A stretch of 64,000 nucleotides of DNA from Bryobacterales bacterium. GTDB lineage: Bacteria > Acidobacteriota > Terriglobia > Bryobacterales > Bryobacteraceae. The stretch covers positions 1 through 64,000 of the forward strand of contig JADLDI010000157.1 of the NCBI GenBank assembly GCA_020846745.1, in the 5' to 3' direction. A model generated the notes under the pieces. The model was given only the letters and a program-made list of their open reading frames with translations, made no database searches and was not told the origin of the DNA. This document shows, in pieces, positions 53,464 through 62,838 of the stretch. The first letter of the stretch is position 1; each line of letters begins with the position of its first letter. A program made the translations under genes and the position numbers.

Positions 53464-54921
53464 ATGAGTGTAGCAACGATTGACAAGACGCCCGCGCAGA
53501 GGCCGGCCAAATTCTCCCGCGGCAGGAAAAAGATTGTGGCGATTCTGCCCCGCGGCGAGGCGGTGCGCAACTTCGTCTTCGGCAATGCCCTGGATTTGGT
53601 GGCCGAAGAAGCCGAGGTTCACCTGATCTCCTGTATTCCGGACGAGAGCACCCGTGAAATGATGGCGGCGCGATACGATAGCCTGACTGAGATCAAACTG
53701 ATCCAGGAACGCTATCCGGTCCGCCTGCTCCGTGAGGTTCTCGACATGGCGCACGGCCGCTGGTTGTGGTCGTGGGCGGCGCAGGACCGCTGGCGCCTTC
53801 GCGATTTCGATTCACAGGTCTCTGCCAGCGAAACGTTGAAACGGCTCGGCAAAAAGATCCTTTGCTACCCGTTCGCCCACCGGCCGGGCTTGCGCGCTTT
53901 GGGAGCCGCCGAACGCTTCGCCAGCCGCGTCCTGCGCAATACCGGCGAGTACATCGATTACATGCGGAAACTCCAGCCTTCGCTGGTGTTTAACGCGTCG
54001 CATGTACATTGCAATCCGGCCGTGCAACCGGTTCAGGCCGCGCAGTGGCTCGGGTGCCCCAGCGCGACCTTCATTTTTTCGTGGGACAACTTGACCTCGC
54101 AAGGTCGCATCATGCTGCCCTACGACTACTTCTTGACCTGGAGCGAGGACATGCGCTCCCAACTACTCGACATTTACCGGCATATCTCCGCGGACCGTGT
54201 GTTCGTAACAGGCACACCGCAGTTCGATTTTCACTTTCAGCCCAAGTACTACTGGTCGCGAGAGGAGTTCTGCGCGACAGTCGGCGCAGATCCAAAGCGC
54301 CCCATCATTCTCTACTCCTCGGGCATGGTGAACTACATGCCTCATGAGATGAAGATCGTTGAAGGCATCGCCGACATGCTCAAAGGGATGACAGCGCTCG
54401 GGTCGCCTCAACTGCTTGTCCGTGTCTACCCGAAAGACCGCACCAACCGGTTCGAGGAACTCAGGAATCGCCGTCCCGACATTCTGTTCCAGCGCGTGAA
54501 CTGGGATCAAACCTGGCTTACGCCCTTACCTGACGACGTACTTCTGCTCACCAACACTTTTGTTCACGTCGACGCCGGCATCAATATCTCCTCCACCATG
54601 TCGCTCGAATTGTGCATGTTCGATCGTCCGGTGATCAACGTCGGGTATAACCCTCCCGGCGTTGACATCTCGCCCGTCAAGTTCTCTGACTATTACAAGT
54701 TTGACCACTACCGCCCCGTTGCCGAGAGCGGCGCCATCAACGTCGTCTACGACATCAACGACATGCCTGGCGCTTTGGAAGAGGCGTTGCGCAACCCGTC
54801 CGCCCGCAGGCAGCAGCGTCACGACCTGATTCGCCAAATGTTCGGCGCCACCCTCGACGGCAAATCCGGCCAGCGGGTGGCCGAAAAATTGCTAACTTTA
54901 GCCGCCGTTCGCAAGAGCTGA
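53464..54921 (+). CDS. GT-B-like transferase, CDP-glycerol glycerophosphotransferase-like
   Basis: 485 residues from ATG 53464, preceded by AAAGGAGAT (53446-53454). Motifs such as FIFSWDNLTSQGRIMLPYDY, FLTWSEDMRSQLLDIYRHI, RVFVTGTPQFDFHF and NISSTMSLELCMFDRPVINV resemble the central and nucleotide-binding parts of TagF/TagB-like CDP-glycerol transferases and related GT-B proteins in capsule loci. No signal peptide or membrane segment. The activity is uncertain: sugar-phosphate or glycerol-phosphate transfer is the best guess, and a nonulosonate-transferring role is possible because no canonical sialyltransferase is seen in the window. Confidence 0.65.
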   Translation: MSVATIDKTPAQRPAKFSRGRKKIVAILPRGEAVRNFVFGNALDLVAEEAEVHLISCIPDESTREMMAARYDSLTEIKLIQERYPVRLLREVLDMAHGRWLWSWAAQDRWRLRDFDSQVSASETLKRLGKKILCYPFAHRPGLRALGAAERFASRVLRNTGEYIDYMRKLQPSLVFNASHVHCNPAVQPVQAAQWLGCPSATFIFSWDNLTSQGRIMLPYDYFLTWSEDMRSQLLDIYRHISADRVFVTGTPQFDFHFQPKYYWSREEFCATVGADPKRPIILYSSGMVNYMPHEMKIVEGIADMLKGMTALGSPQLLVRVYPKDRTNRFEELRNRRPDILFQRVNWDQTWLTPLPDDVLLLTNTFVHVDAGINISSTMSLELCMFDRPVINVGYNPPGVDISPVKFSDYYKFDHYRPVAESGAINVVYDINDMPGALEEALRNPSARRQQRHDLIRQMFGATLDGKSGQRVAEKLLTLAAVRKS

Positions 54922-54942
54922 CGGCAATTGAGAAGGCTCCCG

Positions 54943-56097
54943 ATGAAACTTGCAGTCATATCGCATAAGGAGTGTTGGCCCCTCGCCGGCTCCCCGTCCG
55001 GCTATGCCACCGACGGGGGATTTCCATTGCAAATGAAGGCGTTGTCGGAGCTGTTCTCAAGCACAGTTTTGGTCGTCCCGGTTCACCAGTCCAAGCCCGG
55101 TTCTGCCGTCGAGCCTTTAACAGGGAATTCCGTCTCCGTCCGGCCGCTCTCGATTCTGACGGGTGTACGTTTGCGTCGCCGTGTGAATGCGATTGGCTGG
55201 CTCGCAAGTAATCTGCGGGTGCTCCTCGCTGAGATGTGGCGCGCCGACGCCGTGCATGTTGCCATCCCCGGAGACGTGGGCACAATCGGGTTGGTAGTGG
55301 CGCTCGCTCTCCGCAAACCGATGTTTGTTCGATATTGCGGCAACTGGAATTCTCAGAAGAGCCGCCCGCAACGTTTCTGCCGCTGGTTTATGGAGACCTT
55401 CGCCGGTGGGCGCCGTGTCATGCTGGCCACCGGTGGAGCAGACCAGGACCCTTCACCGCGCAATTCCCACGTGCGTTGGATCTTCGCCACGTCGCTCCGT
55501 TCCGCGGATCTCACCAACGCTCGTCCCCGGCAACTGCGCGACCCCCGTGGCGCGCGCCTGATTGTCGTCTGCCGCCAGGAGAAGGGCAAAGGCGTAGAGC
55601 ACGTAATCGCCGGTTTGCCCGATCTGATCCATCGCTTTTCAAACATTCGTCTGGATGTGGTCGGCGACGGGTCCGCTCTGTCGACATTTAAGCAATTAGC
55701 CCAATCGCGAGGCGTATCGGCTCACGTTCACTTCCACGGCCATGTACGCCAGAGCGAGGTATCCACCCTTTTGGAGCAGGCCGATTTGTTCTGTTTACCT
55801 TCGGCCAGCGAGGGCTTCCCCAAATCCGTTATCGAGGCGATGGCTTCCGGTCTCCCCGTGGTGACCACTCCCGTCTCTGTTCTCCCCTCCTTGGTCGCCC
55901 GTGGGGGAGGTATTCTCCTGAGCGAGGTATCGGGGCGCGCCGTAGCGGCTGCAGTAACCGAATGCCTGTCCGATCCGGAACGCTACGCCGCGATGTCTAA
56001 GTCCGCCATCGCCACAGCCCGCTGTTATTCGCTTGAGACCTGGCGCGACACCATCGGCGGCTATCTGCGTGAAGCATGGGGGCACGGCAGCCTGTGA
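54943..56097 (+). CDS. Glycosyltransferase family 4
   Basis: 384 residues; ATG 54943 is preferred, with GAGAAGG upstream, over an in-frame TTG at 54928. GT-B fold: N-terminal LAVISHKECWPLAGSPSGYA, a donor-site half with RLIVVCRQEKGKGVEHVIAG and LFCLPSASEGFPKSVIEAMA, the E-x-F-x-x-x-x-x-E motif of retaining GT4 enzymes. It adds one sugar to the growing lipid-linked repeat unit in the cytoplasm. Acceptor and donor unknown. Its stop lies within a few bases of, and overlaps, the next GT4 start. Confidence 0.92.
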   Translation: MKLAVISHKECWPLAGSPSGYATDGGFPLQMKALSELFSSTVLVVPVHQSKPGSAVEPLTGNSVSVRPLSILTGVRLRRRVNAIGWLASNLRVLLAEMWRADAVHVAIPGDVGTIGLVVALALRKPMFVRYCGNWNSQKSRPQRFCRWFMETFAGGRRVMLATGGADQDPSPRNSHVRWIFATSLRSADLTNARPRQLRDPRGARLIVVCRQEKGKGVEHVIAGLPDLIHRFSNIRLDVVGDGSALSTFKQLAQSRGVSAHVHFHGHVRQSEVSTLLEQADLFCLPSASEGFPKSVIEAMASGLPVVTTPVSVLPSLVARGGGILLSEVSGRAVAAAVTECLSDPERYAAMSKSAIATARCYSLETWRDTIGGYLREAWGHGSL

Positions 56098-57188
56098 TCA
56101 CCGACCTCAGCCATCTCCGCGTCAGCTTTGTCGCCGGTACACTCGCCCAGGGTGGATCGGAGCGGCAGCTCTACTACATCGTCCGTGCGCTTGCCCGAGC
56201 CGGGGCCGCCGCACAGGTGCTAAGCCTGACAGCCGGAGAATATTGGCAGGACAAGATCGAAGCCGCAGGCATCGAGGTCCGTTGGGTGGGCAGGAACCGG
56301 TCGCAAGTAGCGCGGTTGAAAGCGATAGCCGATGAAGTCCGCCGCTTCCGGCCCTCTGTGCTGCAAAGCCAGCACTTCTACACGAATCCCTATGTGCTTT
56401 GTGCCGCGCGCTGGAATCGTGTTCGCGAGGTTGGCGCGATCCGCAGCGGCACGCGATGGGCGGTGGCGCGTGATTCAGCCTTTATCCGCAAGTTTGCCCT
56501 CCTTCAATTGAGAACTATCGCAGCGAATTCAAGGGAGTCGATTGAAGAGGCCGTGGAGTTGGGCGTCCGTCGAGAGCGCTTGACCTTGTTGCCCAATGTT
56601 ATCGACATCGGGCAATTTCAACCGGCAATCGGGGCCCCTGGCCCGAACGTTGAGTTGCTGGCCGTCGGGCGGCTCGGGCCGGAGAAGCGTCACGATCTCT
56701 TTCTGAAGGTCCTGGCGCGCGCTCGAGCGCTTTCTTCGCGCCCAATTGTGGGCCGGATTGTCGGTGCCGGCACGTTGCAGGAATCGCTCGAGGCGCAAGC
56801 CGCCGCACTGGGTCTCATCCCTGGCACCGTCACCTTCTCCGGAGCTGTGGCCGACATGCCGGGCGTCTACCAGCAGTCGGGCATTCTGGTGCTCACTTCC
56901 GATCATGAGGGCACCCCAAACGTCGTTATGGAAGCGATGGCATGCGGCCTGCCTGTGGTCGCGACCAATGTCGGCGGCGTGGCCGATCTGATCGACCACG
57001 AACGGACCGGATTGATTTGCCCGCGCGGAGACGAAAACGCCATCTGCCTGGCAGTCCTGCGCCTCGTTGAGAATCCCGGACTTGCACGTGCATTGGGGGA
57101 ACGCGCGCGGCAGGTAGTTGAGCAGCGCTACTCGGACGCTGTTCTGCCCTCGTGGCTCGAGGGTTTGTACGGAGCACGGGCATCATGA
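56094..57188 (+). CDS. Glycosyltransferase family 4
   Basis: About 364 residues from GTG 56094 (GTGA overlap with the previous gene, as often in this locus); ATG 56076 would add six residues and is nearly as likely. LRVSFVAGTLAQGGSERQLY is the typical GT4 N-terminus, with VGRLGPEKRHDLFLKVLARA, ILVLTSDHEGTPNVVMEAMA and PVVATNVGGVADLI in the donor-binding half. It is a second retaining transferase in the assembly of the repeat unit. ATGA links its stop to the Wzy-like gene. Confidence 0.92.
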   Translation: MITDLSHLRVSFVAGTLAQGGSERQLYYIVRALARAGAAAQVLSLTAGEYWQDKIEAAGIEVRWVGRNRSQVARLKAIADEVRRFRPSVLQSQHFYTNPYVLCAARWNRVREVGAIRSGTRWAVARDSAFIRKFALLQLRTIAANSRESIEEAVELGVRRERLTLLPNVIDIGQFQPAIGAPGPNVELLAVGRLGPEKRHDLFLKVLARARALSSRPIVGRIVGAGTLQESLEAQAAALGLIPGTVTFSGAVADMPGVYQQSGILVLTSDHEGTPNVVMEAMACGLPVVATNVGGVADLIDHERTGLICPRGDENAICLAVLRLVENPGLARALGERARQVVEQRYSDAVLPSWLEGLYGARAS

Positions 57189-58645
57189 CGACCACCATTG
57201 CCATTCGCGGCCCGCTTGCACTTGGGCTGACGGCCGCCGGCCCTCCTGCCGCCGCCGCAAAACCAATGTCGGCGTTCTTCATCCTGGCCGTGCTGCTTGG
57301 CCACGCCGCTCTAGGTCTGGTCTGTTCGAGCAGCTCAACCATCAGCACTTTACATGGCATCGTGGCTTTCGGCTTCGGCCTGTATCTCGTCGCTGTAAAA
57401 GCGCCGCTTGAGGAAGTCGCCTACGTCGGCGCCTATATCGCCGGTGCGGAAGTGCTCTGGCGTATGACCGGCTCCAAAGTTTTCTGGGAATTTGCCAAGT
57501 ACGCCATCGCTGTGCTGTTCGTCGCTGCTTGGCTACGGTTGCGCGTCCGCCGGAAAAGCGACCTGGCGATCCTGTACTTCGTGTTGATGCTACCGTCCCT
57601 TGTGATGACCTTTCTCGGGTTACCGTTTCATATCGCCCGTCAGGAAGTCAGCTTCAACCTCTCCGGACCATTCGCGTTGATGGTTTGCGCCTGCTTTTTC
57701 GTCAACTTGAATCTGTCGCTGCCCACTCTTCACAGACTGTTCCTGGCTTTTATGGCGCCGGCGATGGGTATTCTCGCCATCGCCGTCTATGGCATTCTGA
57801 CCGCCAAGCGCATTGCTTTCGGCTCAAACTCCAGTTTCGCTACTAGCGGCGGGTATGGACCGAACCAGGTGGCTTCGATTCTCGGAATGGCCGCCCTGCT
57901 CTGTGCCTTCATCCTCATCCAATCCAAAAGACTGAGGTTCGGGACAGCGCTTGTCGTGGGCGGCGCTGCTGTCGTGTTTGCGGGGCAATCGGCGATGACC
58001 TTTTCGCGCGGAGGGCTGATCGCCGCTGCTTCGGTAGGGGTGCTCGGGGCGATCTTCCTGGCCCGGAGTAAACAGCAGCGCGTACGCCTGCTCGTCGCCG
58101 GACTTGTTCTGTACCTCGTCGGCACTTTCCTCATCGGCCCGACCCTCGATAACTTTACCGGCGGAGCACTCGGGCGGCGATTCTCGGATGGAAACGTCAG
58201 CAGGCGCGACCGGCTCGTGATGGCCGACCTCAGGATATTCGCCGAGAACCCTCTCTTCGGTCTTGGTCCGGGCACTGCGATGATCGAGCGCGAGCGCATC
58301 TCGGGCATCGGTATCGCCCACACCGAGTTCACCCGGGTACTGTCCGACCACGGATCCCTCGGCCTGGCTGCCATGGGCATGCTGTTCCTGATTGCCATTC
58401 AGCGTCTGCTGGCAATGAACACTCCCCTCGGCCGCTGTATGGCCGTTAGTATGATCGCCTGGACCCTGCTCTACATGTCCATCAACGGAATGCGCCTCGC
58501 CTCGGCTTCGTTTTTCTTCGGGCTCGGCTGTGCGCGCTACGTGGACAATGAACGCAGGCTCGCGCTCCTGCTGACCGATCCGGCCACCACGAAGCCCGGC
58601 CACACACGGCGAAGCAGGCTCAAACGGCATGCGGAGGGGTGTTGA
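57185..58645 (+). CDS. O-antigen polymerase/ligase-like membrane protein (Wzy/WaaL type)
   Basis: 486 residues with about 11 hydrophobic helices (for example FILAVLLGHAALGLVC, AIAVLFVAAWLRLRV, MGILAIAVYGILTA, MGMLFLIAIQRLLAM). The large periplasmic loop has GRRFSDGNVSRRDRLVMADL, IFAENPLFGLGPG and AHTEFTRVLSDHGSLG, the R/H/H-containing PF04932-type signature. Such proteins polymerise Wzx-flipped repeat units or ligate glycan to a lipid acceptor. The locus also has an ABC exporter, so ligase and polymerase roles are both possible. No Wzx flippase gene is visible. The start at 57185 overlaps the previous stop as ATGA. Confidence 0.85.
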   Translation: MTTTIAIRGPLALGLTAAGPPAAAAKPMSAFFILAVLLGHAALGLVCSSSSTISTLHGIVAFGFGLYLVAVKAPLEEVAYVGAYIAGAEVLWRMTGSKVFWEFAKYAIAVLFVAAWLRLRVRRKSDLAILYFVLMLPSLVMTFLGLPFHIARQEVSFNLSGPFALMVCACFFVNLNLSLPTLHRLFLAFMAPAMGILAIAVYGILTAKRIAFGSNSSFATSGGYGPNQVASILGMAALLCAFILIQSKRLRFGTALVVGGAAVVFAGQSAMTFSRGGLIAAASVGVLGAIFLARSKQQRVRLLVAGLVLYLVGTFLIGPTLDNFTGGALGRRFSDGNVSRRDRLVMADLRIFAENPLFGLGPGTAMIERERISGIGIAHTEFTRVLSDHGSLGLAAMGMLFLIAIQRLLAMNTPLGRCMAVSMIAWTLLYMSINGMRLASASFFFGLGCARYVDNERRLALLLTDPATTKPGHTRRSRLKRHAEGC

Positions 58646-58647
58646 CG

Positions 58648-59451
58648 ATGCTTGTTAATGGGCTGCGGGACCAAGGAATGCTCGGCCAGGCATCCTATCG
58701 GCTGCGTGGGCCGCTCCATGCACGCCTGCAGAAATGGTGCGGCGTCACCGATCTGCATTCCCGGCAGAAGTGGAATATCGTTTGGCCGAAACTTGCCCTA
58801 TTGCCCCAAAGCGGGCTGTCGGTGCTCGATGCCGGCTGCGGTGATGGCGTGTGGTCGTTTGAGATGGCGGCGCGCCGGCCTTCCTGGCGCATTTGGGGCA
58901 TCGACTTGGATGCCAAGCGGATTGCCAAGGCGCAAGCCGACGGTGCGCGTCTAGGCATTTCCAACGCAAAATTCACGGTTGCGGATTTTCTTCAGTTCGA
59001 ACCGCCCGAACCGGTCGACCTGGTCCTTTCCATCGCCTCGGCACACTATTTGGCCCAAGCCGGACGTGGGCCGGAACTCCTGGCCCGATTTGCCCGGTGG
59101 CTTCGCCCGGGGGGCACGCTCATCTTGTACGGTCCCAGGCATTTGCCTGAGTCGCCGGCCGTAGCTTGGCTGCCGAAGCTGTCGGGCGAATGGGGCTTCA
59201 CCGAACGGCAGCTCGTCGAATGGACCGGCCAGGCCGGCCTGTGCGGTTGCCTCGTTGAACCCGCTGTGGGACGAATGGGCACTTTCGCCAAACAACTGGC
59301 GATCTGGTCCGGCACTTCGCTCTCCTCGCGCGCGGCCACCTATCCACTCACGTATGTGCTGGATTGGCTCGACCGCAAAGCGGGCGCCGCCTACGGCAAA
59401 TCTTCGGCCTGGTGCGTTACCACTCAGCGATCACCGGAGGTGAACGGTTGA
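58648..59451 (+). CDS. Class I SAM-dependent methyltransferase
   Basis: 267 residues; GGAGGGG lies 8 bases before ATG 58648. The SAM-binding motif I is VLDAGCGDGVWSFEMAARR, followed by IWGIDLDAKRIAKAQ (motif II acidic residue), FTVADFLQF and DLVLSIASAHYLAQA. Methyltransferase-11/25-like fold; the target is probably a sugar hydroxyl or a glycan end, as chain-terminating methylation often works with Wzt-type recognition domains. That link is inference. The stop overlaps the next start as TTGA. Confidence 0.88.
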   Translation: MLVNGLRDQGMLGQASYRLRGPLHARLQKWCGVTDLHSRQKWNIVWPKLALLPQSGLSVLDAGCGDGVWSFEMAARRPSWRIWGIDLDAKRIAKAQADGARLGISNAKFTVADFLQFEPPEPVDLVLSIASAHYLAQAGRGPELLARFARWLRPGGTLILYGPRHLPESPAVAWLPKLSGEWGFTERQLVEWTGQAGLCGCLVEPAVGRMGTFAKQLAIWSGTSLSSRAATYPLTYVLDWLDRKAGAAYGKSSAWCVTTQRSPEVNG

Positions 59452-60332
59452 AACGGTCGAGTGAAGCCGGCTTGATGGTTTTTTGGGACTACGATACCCA
59501 GTGGGGCGGAGACCGCTCCCGCGCCGGGCTCGGCCGTCGCGATTGGGGAGGCCTCGAATTTCCGAACACCGACAAGCTCTTGGAGTTGCATGCGGCCTAT
59601 TCCATTCCCGCCTGTTTCGCCGTCGTCGGCGCCGCGGCTTTGCCGGGAGACCGGCCGTATCACGATCCCGCTCAGATCCGCCGCATTCATGAGTCCGGCC
59701 ACGAAGTCGGTAGTCACTCTTTCCGCCACGAATGGCTTCCCGGACTCACTCGCCTCCAGGTAAACGGTACACTGAAGGCCAGCAAAGATGCCCTTGAACA
59801 GTGTATTGGCGCTCCCGTCACGACCTTCGTCCCGCCCTACAACCAGCCCTTTCACTACCCCCGCAAGCTCGCCTTCAGCCTCAGCGAACGCCGTGAAGCG
59901 GGACGTGGGCATATAGACATTCGCGGATTGTGCCGGATGCTTCGGGAGAACGGTTACGAATCCTGCCGCATCGCATACCGGCCCATCTGGCGACAACTCC
60001 TCGAACGGCTCTCCGGCAAGTCGCTCTCGCGTCCCGGCCGGGTTGAGCACATCGCCGGCATCGCTTGTGTGCAATTGAACGCTCCCTGCGGATTTGGTCC
60101 CGGCGCTCGCGCCATGCTCGACCGGAGCGTTCGTGAAGGTGGGCTGACCGTGGTGTACGGCCATCCTCATTCCCTGTTTACGGCCGGTTTGCAGAATATC
60201 AAGGCCCTCGAGCCCTTTCTTGCATACGCCGCCGAACTCGTTCGCGAAGGGCGCCTCAATGTGATGCTGCCGCGGAACCTGACCGCCGCCCCCCTCGCTG
60301 TCAACGCACTGGCAGGAGCTGCTGACGCATGA
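59448..60332 (+). CDS. Second polysaccharide deacetylase (NodB fold)
   Basis: 294 residues from TTG 59448, inside TTGA with the methyltransferase stop and preceded by GGAGGTGA; the longer frame to 59364 lies in the upstream gene. Motif 1 is LMVFWDYDTQWGGDRSRAGL, with WDYDTQ in place of the canonical TFDDG, and motif 2 is GHEVGSHSFRHEWL (H-x3-H). VPPYNQPFHYPRK is the motif 3 region. YGHPHSLFTAGLQNI lies near the end. This variant group occurs in polysaccharide biosynthesis loci and need not be an N-deacetylase. No signal peptide is visible, so cytosolic or membrane-associated substrates are likely. Confidence 0.85.
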   Translation: MKRSSEAGLMVFWDYDTQWGGDRSRAGLGRRDWGGLEFPNTDKLLELHAAYSIPACFAVVGAAALPGDRPYHDPAQIRRIHESGHEVGSHSFRHEWLPGLTRLQVNGTLKASKDALEQCIGAPVTTFVPPYNQPFHYPRKLAFSLSERREAGRGHIDIRGLCRMLRENGYESCRIAYRPIWRQLLERLSGKSLSRPGRVEHIAGIACVQLNAPCGFGPGARAMLDRSVREGGLTVVYGHPHSLFTAGLQNIKALEPFLAYAAELVREGRLNVMLPRNLTAAPLAVNALAGAADA

Positions 60333-61414
60333 CCGGACTGTGCCCTCTTCCTGCCACCACCGCGCCTGCAACCGCAACGTTCCCGCTGCTGCTGATCGGC
60401 AACTTCCTGAACGGAACAGTCAGGACCCTTACTGCCGCCGAAGAACTGGCGTGTCTGCTCGAATCTGCGGGCTACCCTGTGCTGACGACGTCGGCTCGTA
60501 TGAATCGCGCCCTACGGCTCGCCGACATGCTCTGGACAGTATGGCGCCGGCGGCATGATTACCGGCTGGCGCACGTATCCGTGTTTAGCGGCCCGGCATT
60601 CCGATGGGCGGAAGCGGCGTGTGCGCTCCTGCGCAGATTGGGCAAGCCCTACGTCCTCACCTTGCACGGCGGCAATCTCCCCGCCTTCGAGCGGTCCTCC
60701 GGACACCGCGTAAAAGCTCTGTTGCAGTCGGCGGCCGCGGTTACCGCTCCTTCCGCCTATTTGCAGGAACAGTTGCGCCATTGCCGCTCCGATATCATCC
60801 TGCTGCCCAACTCGATCGAGCTTCGGCAATATCCTTTCCGATTGCGCCGCCGGGCGCGGCCGAAGCTGATCTGGCTGCGGGCGTTCCACGAAATCTACAA
60901 TCCCATGCTCGCCGTCTCCGCGGTGGACATCCTGTCCTCCGCTTTCCCCGAGGTGGAACTCGTGATGGTAGGGCGTGAAAAGGATGGAACACTCGAGGCT
61001 ACCCGCCGGCTGATCGCCCAACGGGGCTTGGGCGGACGCATCACGATTCAAGCCGGTGTGCCGAAATCCGAAGTCCCACGGCAACTGGCGTCAGCCGACA
61101 TCTTCCTCAACACAGCCAATACCGACAACACCCCCGTTACAGTCATCGAGGCGATGGCTTGCGGCCTGTGCGTTGTGTCCACCAGCCCCGGCGGTATTCC
61201 CTACCTGCTCAGCCATGGCAACGATTCTCTACTGGTCCCGGTCGGCAATGCGGAGGCGCTCGCGGCCGCTGTCTCCCAACTTGTGAACGACCCCGCCCTG
61301 GCGGAACGTCTTTCCATGGCGGCACGCCGGAAAGTCGAGCCCTTCGACGTCGCCACCGTCACCGTTAGCTGGAAGGCGTTGCTCGACTCCGTCATGCAAA
61401 GGACGCACTCATGA
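60329..61414 (+). CDS. Glycosyltransferase family 4
   Basis: 361 residues. ATG 60329 overlaps the deacetylase stop as ATGA. FPLLLIGNFLNGTVRTLTAA near the start and YVLTLHGGNLPAFERSSGHR in the first half; the donor half has LIWLRAFHEIYNPMLAVSA, DIFLNTANTDNTPVTVIEAM and VVSTSPGGIPYLL, the usual GT4 pattern ending in E-A-M-A-C-G. Retaining mechanism expected. Third GT4 of the locus. ATGA overlap with the PaaK-like gene. Confidence 0.92.
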   Translation: MTGLCPLPATTAPATATFPLLLIGNFLNGTVRTLTAAEELACLLESAGYPVLTTSARMNRALRLADMLWTVWRRRHDYRLAHVSVFSGPAFRWAEAACALLRRLGKPYVLTLHGGNLPAFERSSGHRVKALLQSAAAVTAPSAYLQEQLRHCRSDIILLPNSIELRQYPFRLRRRARPKLIWLRAFHEIYNPMLAVSAVDILSSAFPEVELVMVGREKDGTLEATRRLIAQRGLGGRITIQAGVPKSEVPRQLASADIFLNTANTDNTPVTVIEAMACGLCVVSTSPGGIPYLLSHGNDSLLVPVGNAEALAAAVSQLVNDPALAERLSMAARRKVEPFDVATVTVSWKALLDSVMQRTHS

Positions 61415-62838
61415 ATCAGTGGATCAAGACGGCGTACCATCATCTGCCTCCGCCGCTCCGCAACTGGGCAGCCTCCGCGCGAGGCTTTTACTTGCGTTCC
61501 TGGCGGTACGGCCCTGAGACCGACCGGCTGGTCGAAGAGTGCCTGGCGCGAGAGCGCTGGACGCCCGCGCAATGGAATGCCTGGCGCGATGAACGGCTGG
61601 CTCGCGTGCTACACCGCGCCGCCACCCGAGTCCCTTACTATCGTTCGCTGTGGGCGGAACGGCGCCGCCGCGGCGATAGCTCGTCTTGGGAGTTGCTCGA
61701 AAACTGGCCGCTGCTTGATAAGGCTACGCTCAGGCAGCGCACCGCCGAATTCGTAGCGGACGACTGCGACCGCACCAAGATGTTCGTCGACAACACCAGC
61801 GGTACTACGGGAACTCCGCTGCAGCTATACCTTCGGCAGAGTACCGTGAGGGGCTGGTATGCGCTGCACGAGGCGCGCTCGCGGTATTGGCACGGCGTGT
61901 CCAGGCACGACCGTTGGGCCATCCTCGGCGGGCAAATGGTTGTTCCTCCAACCCGGCGGAAGGCGCCGTTTTGGGTCTGGAACCGCGGACTGAATCAACT
62001 TTATCTGTCGACCTTTCACCTCACGGCGGCAAACGCAGCCGGTTATTTGGAAGCTCTCAGGAAATACAAGGTCCGCTACCTGCTGGGATACACGTCGGCC
62101 CTCACTTTATTGGCCCGCTATGTCCTGAATCTCGGGGTATCCGACCTGCGCATGGCCGTCGTGATCACCAATGCCGAACCGGTGCACCCGGATCAGAGCG
62201 CCACCATCGCCAAGGCCTTCCATTGCCCGGTGCGGCAGACCTATGGAATGGCCGAAATCGTCGCCGCCGCCAGCGAATGCCCCGAAGGGTCTCTGCATCA
62301 ATGGCCTGAAGCGGGTCTCGTCGAGGTTCTCGAGAATGGTTCCGCCGTTCGTCCCGGCCAGGCGGGCGACCTGATTTGTACCAGTTTGTTCAACGACGAT
62401 ATGCCCCTCATCCGCTATGCCGTCGGCGACCGGGGCCGCTTTGCCGATTCCGAGGCGAGATGCCGCTGCGGGCGGACCCTGCCCATGATGCTGGGCCTCG
62501 AGGGCCGGCGAAACGATCAACTGATCACGCGCGACGGCCGCCGTGTCTTCTGGCTGAACCCCACCTTTTATGGCCTTCCGGTCGAAGAAGCTCAGATCGT
62601 TCAAGAGAGCCGGGAGCGGGTTCGCGTCATCTTCGTGCCCGGTTCCGGATTCTCTGAACAGAACGCTGCCGCTATTCGGAGCCGGCTGATCCATGAGGTC
62701 GGACCGATGGATATCGTCCTGGAACCCGTCGCCCATGTGCCGCGTGAGCCGAACGGCAAGTTCCGCGCCATCCAGTGCCTGCTTCCCCAAAATGAAATCG
62801 AGGAACTCAACTCACAGGAGGTCTCCACGCATTTATGA
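61411..62838 (+). CDS. Phenylacetate-CoA ligase-like adenylate-forming protein (PaaK/CapK type)
   Basis: 475 residues. FVDNTSGTTGTPLQLYL is the AMP-binding P-loop (STGTTG-like), with RQTYGMAEIV, YAVGDRGRF and a C-terminal PREPNGKFRAI containing the conserved Lys. CapK-like proteins are frequent in capsule loci but their reaction is largely unknown; an acid-activating ligase that feeds the ACP or CoA pool, or transfers an acyl group to a sugar, would fit the acyl-carrier module upstream (inference). No membrane segment. ATGA overlaps join it to both neighbours. Confidence 0.85.
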   Translation: MNQWIKTAYHHLPPPLRNWAASARGFYLRSWRYGPETDRLVEECLARERWTPAQWNAWRDERLARVLHRAATRVPYYRSLWAERRRRGDSSSWELLENWPLLDKATLRQRTAEFVADDCDRTKMFVDNTSGTTGTPLQLYLRQSTVRGWYALHEARSRYWHGVSRHDRWAILGGQMVVPPTRRKAPFWVWNRGLNQLYLSTFHLTAANAAGYLEALRKYKVRYLLGYTSALTLLARYVLNLGVSDLRMAVVITNAEPVHPDQSATIAKAFHCPVRQTYGMAEIVAAASECPEGSLHQWPEAGLVEVLENGSAVRPGQAGDLICTSLFNDDMPLIRYAVGDRGRFADSEARCRCGRTLPMMLGLEGRRNDQLITRDGRRVFWLNPTFYGLPVEEAQIVQESRERVRVIFVPGSGFSEQNAAAIRSRLIHEVGPMDIVLEPVAHVPREPNGKFRAIQCLLPQNEIEELNSQEVSTHL

